Below, one piece after another: positions 54,933 through 64,000 of a stretch of 64,000 nucleotides of DNA. The notes under the pieces are model-generated. The model was not told the DNA's origin and searched no databases. It worked only from the letters and a program-made list of their open reading frames with translations. The stretch lies in assembly GCA_016191525.1 (NCBI GenBank), contig JACPOK010000033.1, positions 186,001 to 250,000 on the forward strand. Reading direction: 5' to 3'. Position 1 is the first letter of the stretch. Every line of letters begins with the position of its first letter. A program made the translations under genes and the position numbers. This stretch comes from Burkholderiales bacterium (lineage in GTDB: Bacteria > Pseudomonadota > Gammaproteobacteria > Burkholderiales > Burkholderiaceae_C).

Positions 54933-56117
54933 ATGACAACCCGCCGCCTCGTCCTGACCCGCACCGCCGCCGTCGTCGGCGCCGCCTCCACCGGCCTGCT
55001 GCTGCCCCAGATCGCGCGAGCGCAGGGCAACAAGGTGCGCGTGGGCCTGATGCTGCCGTACACCGGCACCTTCGCCCAGCTGGGCGTGGCCATCGAGAAC
55101 GGTGTGCGCATGGCCATCGAGCAACAAGGCGGCAAGCTGGGCGGCCGCGACATCGAGTGGTTCAAGGTCGACGACGAGGCCGAGCCGTCCAAGGGCATCG
55201 AGAACGCCACCAAGCTGGTGCAGCGCGACAAGGTGGACGTGCTGATCGGCACGGTGCACTCCGGCGTGCAGATGGGCATCCAGAAAGTGGTGCGCGATTC
55301 CGGCACGCTGTGCCTGATCCCCAACGCCGGCGTGCATGCCGCCACCCGCGCCCTGTGCGCACCCAACGTGTTCCGCACCAGCTTCACCAACAGCCAGCCC
55401 ACCCTGGCGCTGGGCCAGGCCATGATGGCCAAGGGCCACAAGAAGGCCGTGTGGATCACCTGGAAATACGCGGCCGGCGACGAGGCCTTCGAGGGCTTCC
55501 GCGACAGCTACACCAAGGCCGGCGGCACCATCGTCAAGGAGCTCGGCCTGCCGTTCCCGCAGGTGGAATTCCAGGCGCTGCTGACCGAGATCGCCTCCCT
55601 CAAGCCCGACGCGGTGGCCTGCTTCTTCGCCGGCGGCGGCGCCGCCAAGTTCATCAAGGACTACGCGGCAGCGGGCCTGAAAGGCAAGATCCCGCTGTAC
55701 GGCTCGGGCTTCCTCACCGAAGGCGTGCTGGACGCTGCCGGCCCGGCGGCCGACGGCATCATCACCACCATGCACTACGGCGATTCGCTCAACACCCCGC
55801 GCGACAACAAGTTCCGCCTGGACTACGCCAAGATGTTCCGCCTGCAGCCCGACGTGTACGCGGTGCAGGGCTATGACACGGGCCTTCTGTTGGTGCAGGG
55901 CGCCAACGCCGTGAAGGGCGACCTCTCCAACAAGGCCATCTACAAGGCCATGGAGAACGCCACCATCGACAGCCCGCGCGGCAAGTGGACCATGAGCAAG
56001 TCGCACAACCCGGTGCAGGACATTTACCTGCGCGTGGTCGAGAACAAGGAAAACAAGGTGCTCGGCGTGGCCGCCAAGGCGCTGGCCGATTCCGGCGCCG
56101 GCTGCAAGATGGGGTAG
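54933..56117 (+). CDS. livK: ABC transporter substrate-binding protein (Liv/aromatic-acid type)
   Basis: 394 residues. A twin-arginine-like N terminus (M-T-T-R-R-L-V-L-T-R-T-A-A) with cleavage near I-A-R-A-Q suggests export by Tat or Sec. The body is a periplasmic-binding type I fold: V-R-V-G-L-M-L-P-Y-T-G-T-F-A and I-G-T-V-H-S-G-V-Q. The location next to benzoate-CoA ligase suggests benzoate or a related aromatic acid rather than leucine as ligand (inference). AAGGAACCCGAAG precedes the ATG. Confidence 0.92.
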   Translation: MTTRRLVLTRTAAVVGAASTGLLLPQIARAQGNKVRVGLMLPYTGTFAQLGVAIENGVRMAIEQQGGKLGGRDIEWFKVDDEAEPSKGIENATKLVQRDKVDVLIGTVHSGVQMGIQKVVRDSGTLCLIPNAGVHAATRALCAPNVFRTSFTNSQPTLALGQAMMAKGHKKAVWITWKYAAGDEAFEGFRDSYTKAGGTIVKELGLPFPQVEFQALLTEIASLKPDAVACFFAGGGAAKFIKDYAAAGLKGKIPLYGSGFLTEGVLDAAGPAADGIITTMHYGDSLNTPRDNKFRLDYAKMFRLQPDVYAVQGYDTGLLLVQGANAVKGDLSNKAIYKAMENATIDSPRGKWTMSKSHNPVQDIYLRVVENKENKVLGVAAKALADSGAGCKMG

Positions 56118-56127
56118 TGACGCAAAG

Positions 56128-56205
56128 CGTCATCCCCGCGAAGGCGGGGACCCAGTGCTTCCGATCCTATGAACGCTCTGGATTCCCGCCTTCGCGGGAA
56201 TGACG
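56128..56205. repeat. REP-like inverted-repeat element
   Basis: Two inverted, nearly matching arms: CGTCATCCCCGCGAAGGCGGGG... (56128-56154) and ...CCCGCCTTCGCGGGAATGACG (56178-56205), each itself a hairpin around CGCGAAGGCG or its complement, separated by a 23-bp spacer. This is the layout of a REP pair or small palindromic mobile element. It lies between livK and the LysE-family gene. Confidence 0.8.
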
Positions 56206-56231
56206 AGATTCGTTTGCTTCATACTTTCGCC

Positions 56232-56852
56232 ATGACGCTTTCCACCTACCTCCTCTACGTCGCCGCCGTCGCCCTGCTGATCGTCACGCCGGGGCCGACG
56301 ATGCTGATGTGCATGACCAACTCCATCAACCACGGCCCGCGCCGCGCCATGACTTCCGTCGCCGGCGCCGTGACCGCGGTGCTGTGCGTGATGCTGCTGT
56401 CGGCCATGGGGCTGGGCGCCCTGCTCGCCACCTCCGAGACGGCCTTCACCGTCGCCAAGGTGGTGGGCGCGGCCTACCTGGTGTGGCTGGGCATCAAGAC
56501 CTTTCGCAGCACCGCGGTGCTCAGTGCCCCGGCGCAGGACGCAACGCCGCGCCGCTCGTTCTACCTGCAGGGCCTGCTGGTGGGCGCCAGCAACCCCAAG
56601 GCGGTGCTGTTCTTCGCCGCGTTCTTCCCGCAGTTCCTGAACCCGGCCGCGCCCATCGCGCCGCAGTTCGCGATCCTCGCGCTGACCTTCATGGCCTTTG
56701 AATTCACGGTGCTCACGCTGTGCGCGCTGGGCGTGGCGCGGCTGATGCCGCTGCTGAAGTCCAGCGGCCCGGTGAAGTGGATCAACCGCGTTTGCGGGGG
56801 CCTGTTCACGCTCATGGGCGGGTTGCTGCTGCTCACGCGCCGCTCCGCGTAA
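56232..56852 (+). CDS. LysE/RhtB-family exporter
   Basis: 206 residues with six membrane segments. N-terminal signature T-P-G-P-T-M-L-M-C-M-T-N-S-I-N-H-G and later G-A-S-N-P-K-A-V-L-F-F-A-A-F-F-P-Q-F match LysE/RhtB amino acid or metabolite exporters. It sits inside the liv operon, between livK and livH, directly joined to livH (TAA then ATG). It could relieve overaccumulation of the imported acid (inference). The ATG at 56232 is chosen since an upstream in-frame ATG falls in the REP element. Confidence 0.88.
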   Translation: MTLSTYLLYVAAVALLIVTPGPTMLMCMTNSINHGPRRAMTSVAGAVTAVLCVMLLSAMGLGALLATSETAFTVAKVVGAAYLVWLGIKTFRSTAVLSAPAQDATPRRSFYLQGLLVGASNPKAVLFFAAFFPQFLNPAAPIAPQFAILALTFMAFEFTVLTLCALGVARLMPLLKSSGPVKWINRVCGGLFTLMGGLLLLTRRSA

Positions 56853-57716
56853 ATGGATCTCGCGAATTTCCTGATCCAGCTGCTCAACAGCGTGCAGTAC
56901 GGGCTGCTGCTGTTCATGCTGGCGGCCGGCCTCACGCTGATCTTCGGCATCATGGGCGTGGTGAATCTGGCGCACGGCAGCTTCTACATGCTGGGCGCCT
57001 ACCTGGCCTGGTGGCTTTCCAGCATGACGGGCAGCTTTACCCTGGCCATCATCGGCGGCGCGGTGCTGTCGGTGGTGTTCGGCCTGGCGCTGGAGTGGCT
57101 GCTGTTTCGCCACTTCTACCAGCGCGACCACCTGGACCAGGTGCTGCTCACCTTCGGGCTGATCTACATCTTCGAGGAGGCGCGCTCCATCCTGTGGGGC
57201 GACGACGTGCACGGGGTGAAGATCCCGGACCTGTTGTCGGCCTCGATCCCGCTTACCGACAACCTGTCCTACCCGGTGTACCGCCTGTTCATGTCCGGCG
57301 TGTGCATCGCGCTGGCGATCGGCCTGTACCTGCTGATCTCCAGAACCCGGCTGGGCATGAAGATCCGCGCCGGCGCCTTCAACCGCGACATGACCGAGTC
57401 GCTGGGCGTCAACATCAAGCTGATCCACGCCATCGTGTTCGCAATCGGCGTGGCACTGGCCACGGTGGCCGGCATGATCGCCTCGCCGGTGTCCAGCGTT
57501 TACCCGAACATGGGCTCGCAGGTGCTGATCATGTGCTTCGTGGTGGTGGTGATAGGCGGCATCGGCTCGGTGCGCGGCGCACTGATTGCGGCGCTGCTGG
57601 TCGGCCTGGTCGACACCTTCGGCAAGGTGCTGCTGCCGCAGGTGGCCGGCATGCTGGTCTACATGCTGATGGCGGCTGTGCTGCTCTGGAAACCTGAAGG
57701 CCTGTTCAAGCAATGA
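56853..57716 (+). CDS. livH: Branched-chain-type ABC permease LivH
   Basis: 287 residues, about eight membrane helices. G-I-M-G-V-V-N-L-A-H-G-S-F-Y-M-L-G-A-Y and V-V-V-V-I-G-G-I-G-S-V-R-G-A-L-I-A-A-L (the permease-ATPase contact loop) are classic LivH. Partner of LivM. It starts immediately after the LysE stop. Confidence 0.95.
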   Translation: MDLANFLIQLLNSVQYGLLLFMLAAGLTLIFGIMGVVNLAHGSFYMLGAYLAWWLSSMTGSFTLAIIGGAVLSVVFGLALEWLLFRHFYQRDHLDQVLLTFGLIYIFEEARSILWGDDVHGVKIPDLLSASIPLTDNLSYPVYRLFMSGVCIALAIGLYLLISRTRLGMKIRAGAFNRDMTESLGVNIKLIHAIVFAIGVALATVAGMIASPVSSVYPNMGSQVLIMCFVVVVIGGIGSVRGALIAALLVGLVDTFGKVLLPQVAGMLVYMLMAAVLLWKPEGLFKQ

Positions 57717-58711
57717 GCGCGTCCAAGGCCAACCTCGAAACCCTGCCGCGCAGCCTGCAGATCGTGCTGGCGCTGGGCCTGGTCGCGCTGGCGGTGTTCC
57801 CTTTCGTGGGCAGCGACTTCTATGCGCAGATGGTCGCTCGCATGATGATCCTGGCCATCTTCGCCATGAGCCTGGACCTGCTGCTGGGCGTGACGGGCCT
57901 GGTATCCCTGGGCCACGCGGCTTTCTTCGGGCTGGCGGGCTATGCGCTGGCTTTCCTCACGCCGCAGGGCGAGGCGGTGAGCCTGTGGTGGACGCTGCCG
58001 CTGGCCATGTGCGCTTCGGCGCTGGCGGCGCTGGTGATCGGCTTCCTCGTGGTGCGCACCCACGGCATCTACTTCATCATGGTGACGATGGCCTTCGCCC
58101 AGATGGTGTTCTACCTGTTCTTCGACAACAAGGTGCTGGGCGGCTCCGACGGGCTGTACATCAACTTCAAGCCGGACGCGGGCATCTTTGACCTGGAGAA
58201 CAAGCGCGTCTTCTACTACTTCACCCTGGCGGTGCTGGTGGGCGTCTACGCCTTCCTGCGCCGGCTTCTCTGGAGCCCTTTCGGCCGGGTGCTGGCCGGC
58301 ATCCGCATCAACGAGCACCGCATGCGCGCCATGGGCTACGGCACCTTCGGCTACAAGCTGGCCGCCTTCACGCTGGCCGGCGCGCTCGCCGGGCTGGCCG
58401 GCTACCTGTGGGGCGCCCAGACGGGCTTCATCAACCCAGAGCTGATGGGTTTCCACATGAGCGCGCACGCCATCATGATGGTCATCCTGGGCGGCATGGG
58501 CAACTTCGCGGGTGCCATCATCGGTGCCTTCGCCTTCGAATACGTGCTGCTGGTGTTCAAGGACCTGCCCACGGTGGCCGGTGTGAACCTGGGCAAGCAC
58601 TGGCAGCTGTGGATGGGCCTTTTCATCGTGCTGCTGGTGGTGTTCGCGCCGCGCGGCATCCTGGGGCTGGTGGAGCGCTTCACGGCTCGCCGGAGGCATG
58701 GCGATGAGTGA
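57713..58711 (+). CDS. livM: Branched-chain-type ABC permease LivM
   Basis: 332 residues, about ten membrane helices. L-L-L-G-V-T-G-L-V-S-L-G-H-A-A-F-F-G-L-A-G-Y-A and M-V-I-L-G-G-M-G-N-F-A-G-A-I-I-G-A identify LivM. The start overlaps the livH stop (ATGA). Confidence 0.95.
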   Translation: MSASKANLETLPRSLQIVLALGLVALAVFPFVGSDFYAQMVARMMILAIFAMSLDLLLGVTGLVSLGHAAFFGLAGYALAFLTPQGEAVSLWWTLPLAMCASALAALVIGFLVVRTHGIYFIMVTMAFAQMVFYLFFDNKVLGGSDGLYINFKPDAGIFDLENKRVFYYFTLAVLVGVYAFLRRLLWSPFGRVLAGIRINEHRMRAMGYGTFGYKLAAFTLAGALAGLAGYLWGAQTGFINPELMGFHMSAHAIMMVILGGMGNFAGAIIGAFAFEYVLLVFKDLPTVAGVNLGKHWQLWMGLFIVLLVVFAPRGILGLVERFTARRRHGDE

Positions 58712-59453
58712 GGTGCTGCTCTCCGCCAAAAACCTCACCAAGCGCTTCGGCGGCCTGGCCGCCGTGAACGGCGTCTCGGTCGACCTGGAACTGGGCCGCA
58801 TCCACGCCGTGATCGGCCCCAACGGCGCCGGCAAATCCACGCTCACCAACCTGCTGTCGGGCGACATCGTTCCCACCTCGGGCAGCGTGGCGCTGGGCGG
58901 CGCCGACATCACCGGCCACAGGCCCGAAAAGATTTCCCGCGCGGGCCTGGGCCGCAGCTACCAGAAGACCAACATCTTCGCGCCCTTCACCGTGTGGGAA
59001 AACGTGCGCCTGGCGGCCCAGTCGCGCGAACAGCATGCCCTGGCCTGGCTGCACCGTGCTACAGATTTCATAGCTGCCAACGCACGCTGCGAGCGGGCCC
59101 TGGCACTTTCCGGCCTTGAAAACAGGCGTGGCGCCATCGCCGGGACCATCAGCCACGGCGAGCAGCGCCAGCTGGAAATCGCGATGACACTGGCCACCGA
59201 ACCGCGCGTGGTGCTGCTGGACGAACCGCTGGCCGGCATGGGCACGGCCGAGGCCGAGCGCATGGTGGCGCTGCTCCAGCGCATCAAGCCCGGCCACGCC
59301 ATCCTGCTGGTGGAACACGACATGGACGCCGTGTTCGCGCTGGCCGACAGGCTCACCGTGATGGTGAACGGCCAGGTCATCGCCAGCGGAACGCCCGCCG
59401 AAATCCGCGCCGATGCGACCGTGCAGGCCGCCTACCTGGGCGAGGAGCACTGA
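58704..59453 (+). CDS. livG: Branched-chain-type ABC ATPase LivG
   Basis: 249 residues. Walker A G-P-N-G-A-G-K-S-T, signature T-I-S-H-G-E-Q-R-Q-L-E, Walker B V-V-L-L-D-E-P-L-A-G-M, and H-loop V-E-H-D-M-D. The start at 58704 is favoured by GGAGG with 7-bp spacing, inside the end of livM. An AT-rich 17-mer lies at 59058-59074 in the variable helical region before the signature. Confidence 0.95.
   Translation: MSEVLLSAKNLTKRFGGLAAVNGVSVDLELGRIHAVIGPNGAGKSTLTNLLSGDIVPTSGSVALGGADITGHRPEKISRAGLGRSYQKTNIFAPFTVWENVRLAAQSREQHALAWLHRATDFIAANARCERALALSGLENRRGAIAGTISHGEQRQLEIAMTLATEPRVVLLDEPLAGMGTAEAERMVALLQRIKPGHAILLVEHDMDAVFALADRLTVMVNGQVIASGTPAEIRADATVQAAYLGEEH
59058..59074. repeat. Intragenic 17-mer palindrome in livG
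   Basis: GCTAC-AGATTTC-ATAGC, codon phase 0: GCT ACA GAT TTC ATA GCT (Ala-Thr-Asp-Phe-Ile-Ala, about residues 119-124). Confidence 0.7.
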
Positions 59454-60166
59454 TGGCCGGCATGCTCATCGACGCCAAAGGCATCAACACGTACTACGGC
59501 GCCAGCCACATCCTGCGCGGTGTGGACTTCCAGGTGGGCCGCGGCGAAACCATCGGCCTCATGGGCCGCAACGGCATGGGCAAGAGCACCCTGCTGAAAA
59601 GCCTGATGGGCCTGGTGAAGCCGCGCGCGGGCTCGGTGCATATCGCCGGCAAGGACATGACGGGCCGCGCGCCCTACGAGATCGCGCAGTTGGGCATCGC
59701 CTATGTGCCGGAGGGCCGCGGCATCTTCGGCAACCTGTCGGTGGTGGAGAACCTGAAGATGGCGGCACGCGCCGGAACGCGCGGCCAGCGCGACTGGACC
59801 TATGAGCGCGTGCTCGATACCTTCCCTCGCCTGAAGGAGCGGCTGGGCCACGGCGGCCAGCAGCTGTCGGGCGGCGAGCAGCAGATGCTGACCATCGGCC
59901 GCGCCCTCATGACCAACCCCGACGTGCTGATCCTGGACGAAGCAACAGAAGGCCTGGCGCCGCTGATCGCCCGCGAGATCTGGCGCATCTGCGGCGTCAT
60001 CCGCGAAACCGGCATTTCCAGCGTGATCGTGGACAAGAACTGGAAGCACGTCACCCAGATCACCGGCCGCAACGTCATCCTGGTCAAGGGCGAGGTGGTG
60101 TTCGCGGGAACCTCGGACGAACTGCGTTCGCGGCCGCAACTGCTGGAGCAGTACCTGGGCGTGTAA
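59453..60166 (+). CDS. livF: Branched-chain-type ABC ATPase LivF
   Basis: 237 residues. Walker A G-R-N-G-M-G-K-S-T, signature L-S-G-G-E-Q-Q, Walker B V-L-I-L-D-E-A-T-E-G-L-A-P. The H-loop region reads I-V-D-K-N-W-K-H where LivF proteins usually show V-E-Q-N. Its start shares one base with the livG stop (TGATG). It completes the liv transporter. Confidence 0.94.
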   Translation: MAGMLIDAKGINTYYGASHILRGVDFQVGRGETIGLMGRNGMGKSTLLKSLMGLVKPRAGSVHIAGKDMTGRAPYEIAQLGIAYVPEGRGIFGNLSVVENLKMAARAGTRGQRDWTYERVLDTFPRLKERLGHGGQQLSGGEQQMLTIGRALMTNPDVLILDEATEGLAPLIAREIWRICGVIRETGISSVIVDKNWKHVTQITGRNVILVKGEVVFAGTSDELRSRPQLLEQYLGV

Positions 60167-60292
60167 CACCGGCGTGAACTTTGCCCGCTTCCGCCGCGCA
60201 GGCGGGATGAGCGGGCGGCAAGGCACGACCGGCGGGCATGGCACCGCGGCGCGCCGCTCGCACACTCGCCTCACACAACGAGGGGCGAGACC

Positions 60293-61510
60293 ATGGCACA
60301 CACAACGATTCGCGCGGCCGGCCTGGCACTGGCGCTGGCCACGCTGGCACTGCTGGCCAACTGCGGCGGCGGTGGTGGCGGCGGCAGCACGGGCAGCAAC
60401 ACCGGCAGCACCAGCAACGGCACCTTCTCATCCGGGCTGGCCGCCTGCCCGGCGGGCAACGAGATTTTCAGCGTGCCACCGGTGGCGCTGGAGCAGGTCA
60501 GGGGCTGGGAGCCGCTGGGCCACATGAACCCCAGCGCCCACACCTTCCCCACCGACCACCAATACCTCTACACCACGGCGTTCGGCCAGCCGAATAACCC
60601 GCAGCTGTCCATCCCGGTGGTGGCGCCTTCGGACATCCGCATCACCCAGCTGTACAAGGGCTCGACCGGCGGCGGCACGCCGGATTACTCGGTGTTCTTC
60701 CAGCCTTGCGCCGACCTGGGTGCGCGCTTCGGCCACGTGGTGACGCTCACGCCGGAACTGCTGGCCGCGGCGGGGCCCATCACCCAGAACTGCCAGACCT
60801 ACCAAGCCTCGCCAGGCGTCAACACCACGCTGTGCCAGTCGGCGATCTTCAAATTCGACGTCAAGGCGGGCCAGCAGGTCGGCACGCTGGGCGGCGGTGT
60901 TTCCATCACGCTGGACTGGTGGCTGCAGGACCGGCGCATATCGCCGCTGTACTTCACCAACCCCACCCGCTTTTCCACCTACAACGGCGGCGACGGCTTC
61001 GACGAGTTCCATATCGTTCCGGCCAGCGCCTACTACACGCCGGCCGTGGCGGCGCTGATCGCGCCCAAGCTGGGCCGCTTCGACGGCACGCTGCAGCGCA
61101 CCACCGCGCCCACCGGCGGCACCATCGTGGTGGACGTGGCGGGCACTGCGCGCGGCTACTGGTTCAACCCATCGCAGCCCTTCCCCCCCGAGTCCTCGCA
61201 TGCCGCGCTGGTCCCCGACTACGTCACGCCCAATACGCTGCAGGTGTTCTCGCTGGGCGTGTCGCAGGCCACGGGCTCGCTGCTGGCCACCTTCGTGCCC
61301 GTGGCCACCGGCACCGTGAATCGTGCCTTCGAACATGTCACCGCCGACGGCAACGTGTATTGCTATGAACCGGTGGAAGGCCAGCGCATCGTGCTGGTGC
61401 AACTGACTGACGCCACCACGCTGAAGGTGGACGTGCGGCCCGGCGCGTCGAGCTGCGCGGCAGCCGCTCCCTATGTGATGGCGGCCAATGCCGCGACTTA
61501 CAAGCGCTAG
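60293..61510 (+). CDS. Large putative lipoprotein
   Basis: 405 residues. The signal ends in a lipobox, L-L-A-N-C23, followed by a Gly/Ser/Thr linker (G-G-G-G-G-G-G-S-T-G-S-N-T). The mature part has G-H-M-N-P-S-A-H-T-F-P-T-D-H-Q-Y, R-F-G-H-V-V-T-L and D-W-W-L-Q-D, which vaguely recall an M23-like barrel without a clear metal site. Other unknown lipoproteins of soil betaproteobacteria look similar. Function unknown. GGGGCG before the ATG is a weak site. Confidence 0.72.
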   Translation: MAHTTIRAAGLALALATLALLANCGGGGGGGSTGSNTGSTSNGTFSSGLAACPAGNEIFSVPPVALEQVRGWEPLGHMNPSAHTFPTDHQYLYTTAFGQPNNPQLSIPVVAPSDIRITQLYKGSTGGGTPDYSVFFQPCADLGARFGHVVTLTPELLAAAGPITQNCQTYQASPGVNTTLCQSAIFKFDVKAGQQVGTLGGGVSITLDWWLQDRRISPLYFTNPTRFSTYNGGDGFDEFHIVPASAYYTPAVAALIAPKLGRFDGTLQRTTAPTGGTIVVDVAGTARGYWFNPSQPFPPESSHAALVPDYVTPNTLQVFSLGVSQATGSLLATFVPVATGTVNRAFEHVTADGNVYCYEPVEGQRIVLVQLTDATTLKVDVRPGASSCAAAAPYVMAANAATYKR

Positions 61511-62844
61511 GCCGGGTCAGGCTTGTGGATGGTTTCGCCCTTGAGCGGGCCCACGTCGCGGATGTTGACCCGGTGCCGCTTCCAGCCGGCCCAGGTGCGC
61601 CGCAGGTTGGCCAGCGAGATGCCGTAATAAAACGCCTTGAAGGCCCGCAGCCCGCCCCAGAACGGGGTGCTGCCGTAGATGTCGCCGGCCAGCAGCGACA
61701 ACAGCGCCTCCTTGGCGCGCATCGGGTTGGCCGGGTGCATGAACATGTCGCGTATGGTGGGGTTGGTCACCCGGTAGATGAACCACGAATACTCGCGCGG
61801 CCCCTTGCGCATGTTGGACTCGAAGTGCTTTCGCGCTGCGCGCAGCCCGGCGGGGCGGTCCAGCGCGGTGGCCACCAGCTCGGCGCCGTCGAACGCACTG
61901 TGCATCGCCAGGTAAACGCCTGAAGAGAACATCGGGTCGATGAAGGTAAAGGCGTCGCCAAGCATGACGTAGCGCTCGCCGGTGGCATGGCTGCTGATGT
62001 ACGAAAAGTTGCCGGTGGCGTGCACCGCGCCGTCCACCAGCGTGGCGCCCTCCAGCCGCCGCGCCAGCTCGGGGCACAGCGCGATGGTGTCGTGGAAGAA
62101 CTCGCGCAGCGGCTTGTCGCGCGTCTTCAGGTAGTAGGGCCAGCACACCGCGCCCACGCTGGTGGTGCCATCGGCCAGCGGGATGAACCAGAACCAGCCA
62201 TGCTCGAACCAGCAGATGCTGATGTTGCCTTCCAGTTTGCCCTGCAGCCGCTCGGCCTGCGTGAAGTGGCCGAACAGCGCCGTGCTGTTGTGGTCGGGGT
62301 TGCGCTTCTTGCTTTGCAGCTTGCTGGCCAGCAGCGTGTCGCGGCCCGATGCGTCCACCAGGAAGCGGGCGCGCCAGCTGCGGTGGGCGCCGTCGTCCAG
62401 CTCGGCGTGCACGGTGGCGCCTTCAGCGTCCAGCACCACGTCGGTCACCTTGCAGCCTTCCAGCGTCTGCGCGCCGCGCACGGCCGCATTGCGGAACAGC
62501 AGCTCGTCCAGCTCGGAGCGGCGCACCTGCCAGGCCGAGGGCATGGATTTGTCCCAGGCGTCGGCGAACTCGATGTAGCTGCAGTGGCTGTGCTCGGGCG
62601 AAACGAATTCGATGCCCCACTTGGGCATGCCGATGCGGTCGATCTGGTCACGGATGCCCAGCCGCTCGAACAGCTCTACATTGGCCGGCAGCAGGGATTC
62701 GCCGATGTGAAAGCGTGGATGGCGGGCTTTCTCCAGCAGCACCACGCTGCGGCCCTGGGCCGCCAGCAGGGCGGCGATGGTGGACCCGGCGGGCCCGCCA
62801 CCGACGATAAGGACGTCACAGGCGTGCGCAGGGGTTCGGTTCAT
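61507..62844 (-). CDS. FAD-dependent halogenase-like oxidoreductase
   Basis: 445 residues from ATG 62844. FAD-binding G-G-G-P-A-G (15-20), the E-x-A-R-H-P-R-F-H-I-G-E-S-L-L-P segment shared with flavin-dependent halogenases and geranylgeranyl-reductase-like enzymes, K75 in M-P-K-W-G-I-E-F at the place of the catalytic lysine, and W217-F-W-F-I-P222 matching the halogenase WxWxIP motif. Second FAD motif G-D-A-F-T-F-I-D-P. It is possibly a halogenase, but many relatives are plain hydroxylases or reductases. No flavin reductase gene is near. Confidence 0.7.
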   Translation of the reverse strand: MNRTPAHACDVLIVGGGPAGSTIAALLAAQGRSVVLLEKARHPRFHIGESLLPANVELFERLGIRDQIDRIGMPKWGIEFVSPEHSHCSYIEFADAWDKSMPSAWQVRRSELDELLFRNAAVRGAQTLEGCKVTDVVLDAEGATVHAELDDGAHRSWRARFLVDASGRDTLLASKLQSKKRNPDHNSTALFGHFTQAERLQGKLEGNISICWFEHGWFWFIPLADGTTSVGAVCWPYYLKTRDKPLREFFHDTIALCPELARRLEGATLVDGAVHATGNFSYISSHATGERYVMLGDAFTFIDPMFSSGVYLAMHSAFDGAELVATALDRPAGLRAARKHFESNMRKGPREYSWFIYRVTNPTIRDMFMHPANPMRAKEALLSLLAGDIYGSTPFWGGLRAFKAFYYGISLANLRRTWAGWKRHRVNIRDVGPLKGETIHKPDPA

Positions 62845-62884
62845 CGGCCCAGCATAGCGCACGCGCGGTTGGGTGCTATGTGCG

Positions 62885-64000
<1,116 letters not shown>

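Noticed and set aside
56130..57713. 527-codon minus-strand frame over the REP element, lysE and livH
   Set aside because: Extremely rich in His, Gln and Arg, antisense to clear transporter genes.

Overview
The window is GC-rich DNA of a betaproteobacterium, most likely of the family Comamonadaceae (Burkholderiales; Variovorax, Polaromonas, Ramlibacter or Hydrogenophaga type). The grounds are two Bug-type periplasmic receptors, the aerobic box benzoyl-CoA pathway beside a liv-type ABC transporter, pobA next to an IclR regulator, DUF4337/DUF1993/DUF192 proteins, a lexA promoter with CTG-N10-CAG boxes, and a REP-like element with CCCGC arms. No phage, integrase, transposase, rRNA operon or CRISPR array is visible. 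About 74 protein genes, 2 tRNAs and several regulatory sites are called.

Layout. 1-9.7 kb: a truncated serine hydrolase, a HipA/YjjJ-type kinase with its own dyad promoter, two divergent operons holding two TauD/TfdA dioxygenases, a MarR regulator and a Bug receptor around twin operators, small secreted proteins, cbpA-cbpM, and an XRE/AbiEii toxin-antitoxin pair. 9.7-18.6 kb: an RNB-domain nuclease, a Bug/Ldh operon, yebC, a ketopantoate reductase, and a translationally coupled kinase / enolase-like / EVE-domain operon. 18.6-27.3 kb: clpA-clpS, a cold-shock protein, icd, three tandem secreted Ala/Lys-rich paralogues, a DUF192 protein, sodB and xseA. 27.3-34 kb: an exbB-exbD-lpxK-ycaR-kdsB-adk envelope/housekeeping run, a cytoplasmic asparaginase, and lexA with tandem SOS boxes. 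34-46 kb: a 2-hydroxyacid dehydrogenase and MFS pair, a FimV-like protein, a fatty or aromatic acyl-CoA cluster (3-hydroxyacyl-CoA dehydrogenase, crotonase, Crp/Fnr regulator, APH-type kinase, acyl-CoA dehydrogenase), a GST and two tRNAs. 46-48.7 kb: TRAP permeases without a receptor. 48.7-60.2 kb: benzoate module boxB-boxC-boxR facing flavodoxin, benzoate-CoA ligase and livK-(lysE)-livHMGF. 60.2-64 kb: a lipoprotein, a flavin halogenase-like protein, and a divergent IclR regulator/pobA pair, with pobA cut by the window end.

How it fits together: the 48.7-64 kb part is an aromatic-acid island. The Liv system probably imports benzoate or a related acid, the ligase makes benzoyl-CoA, BoxB and BoxC epoxidise and open the ring, BoxR (XRE plus shikimate-kinase-like domain) senses benzoyl-CoA, and PobA feeds 4-hydroxybenzoate to protocatechuate. 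boxA, the usual reductase for BoxB, is absent from the operon, while a small flavodoxin sits beside the ligase.

The most unusual signal is a 17-bp palindromic word, GCTAY-N7-RTAGC, found inside six unrelated coding regions (lpxK, asparaginase, TRAP permease, boxC, benzoate-CoA ligase, livG). Five of the six lie in the same codon phase and encode Ala-(Thr/Ile/Met)-x-x-(Ile/Glu)-Ala. Other notable signals are a 46-bp dyad that contains the whole promoter of an apparently leaderless antitoxin gene, twin 16-bp operators 33 bp apart, and two kinase-plus-lyase/dehydrogenase gene pairs.
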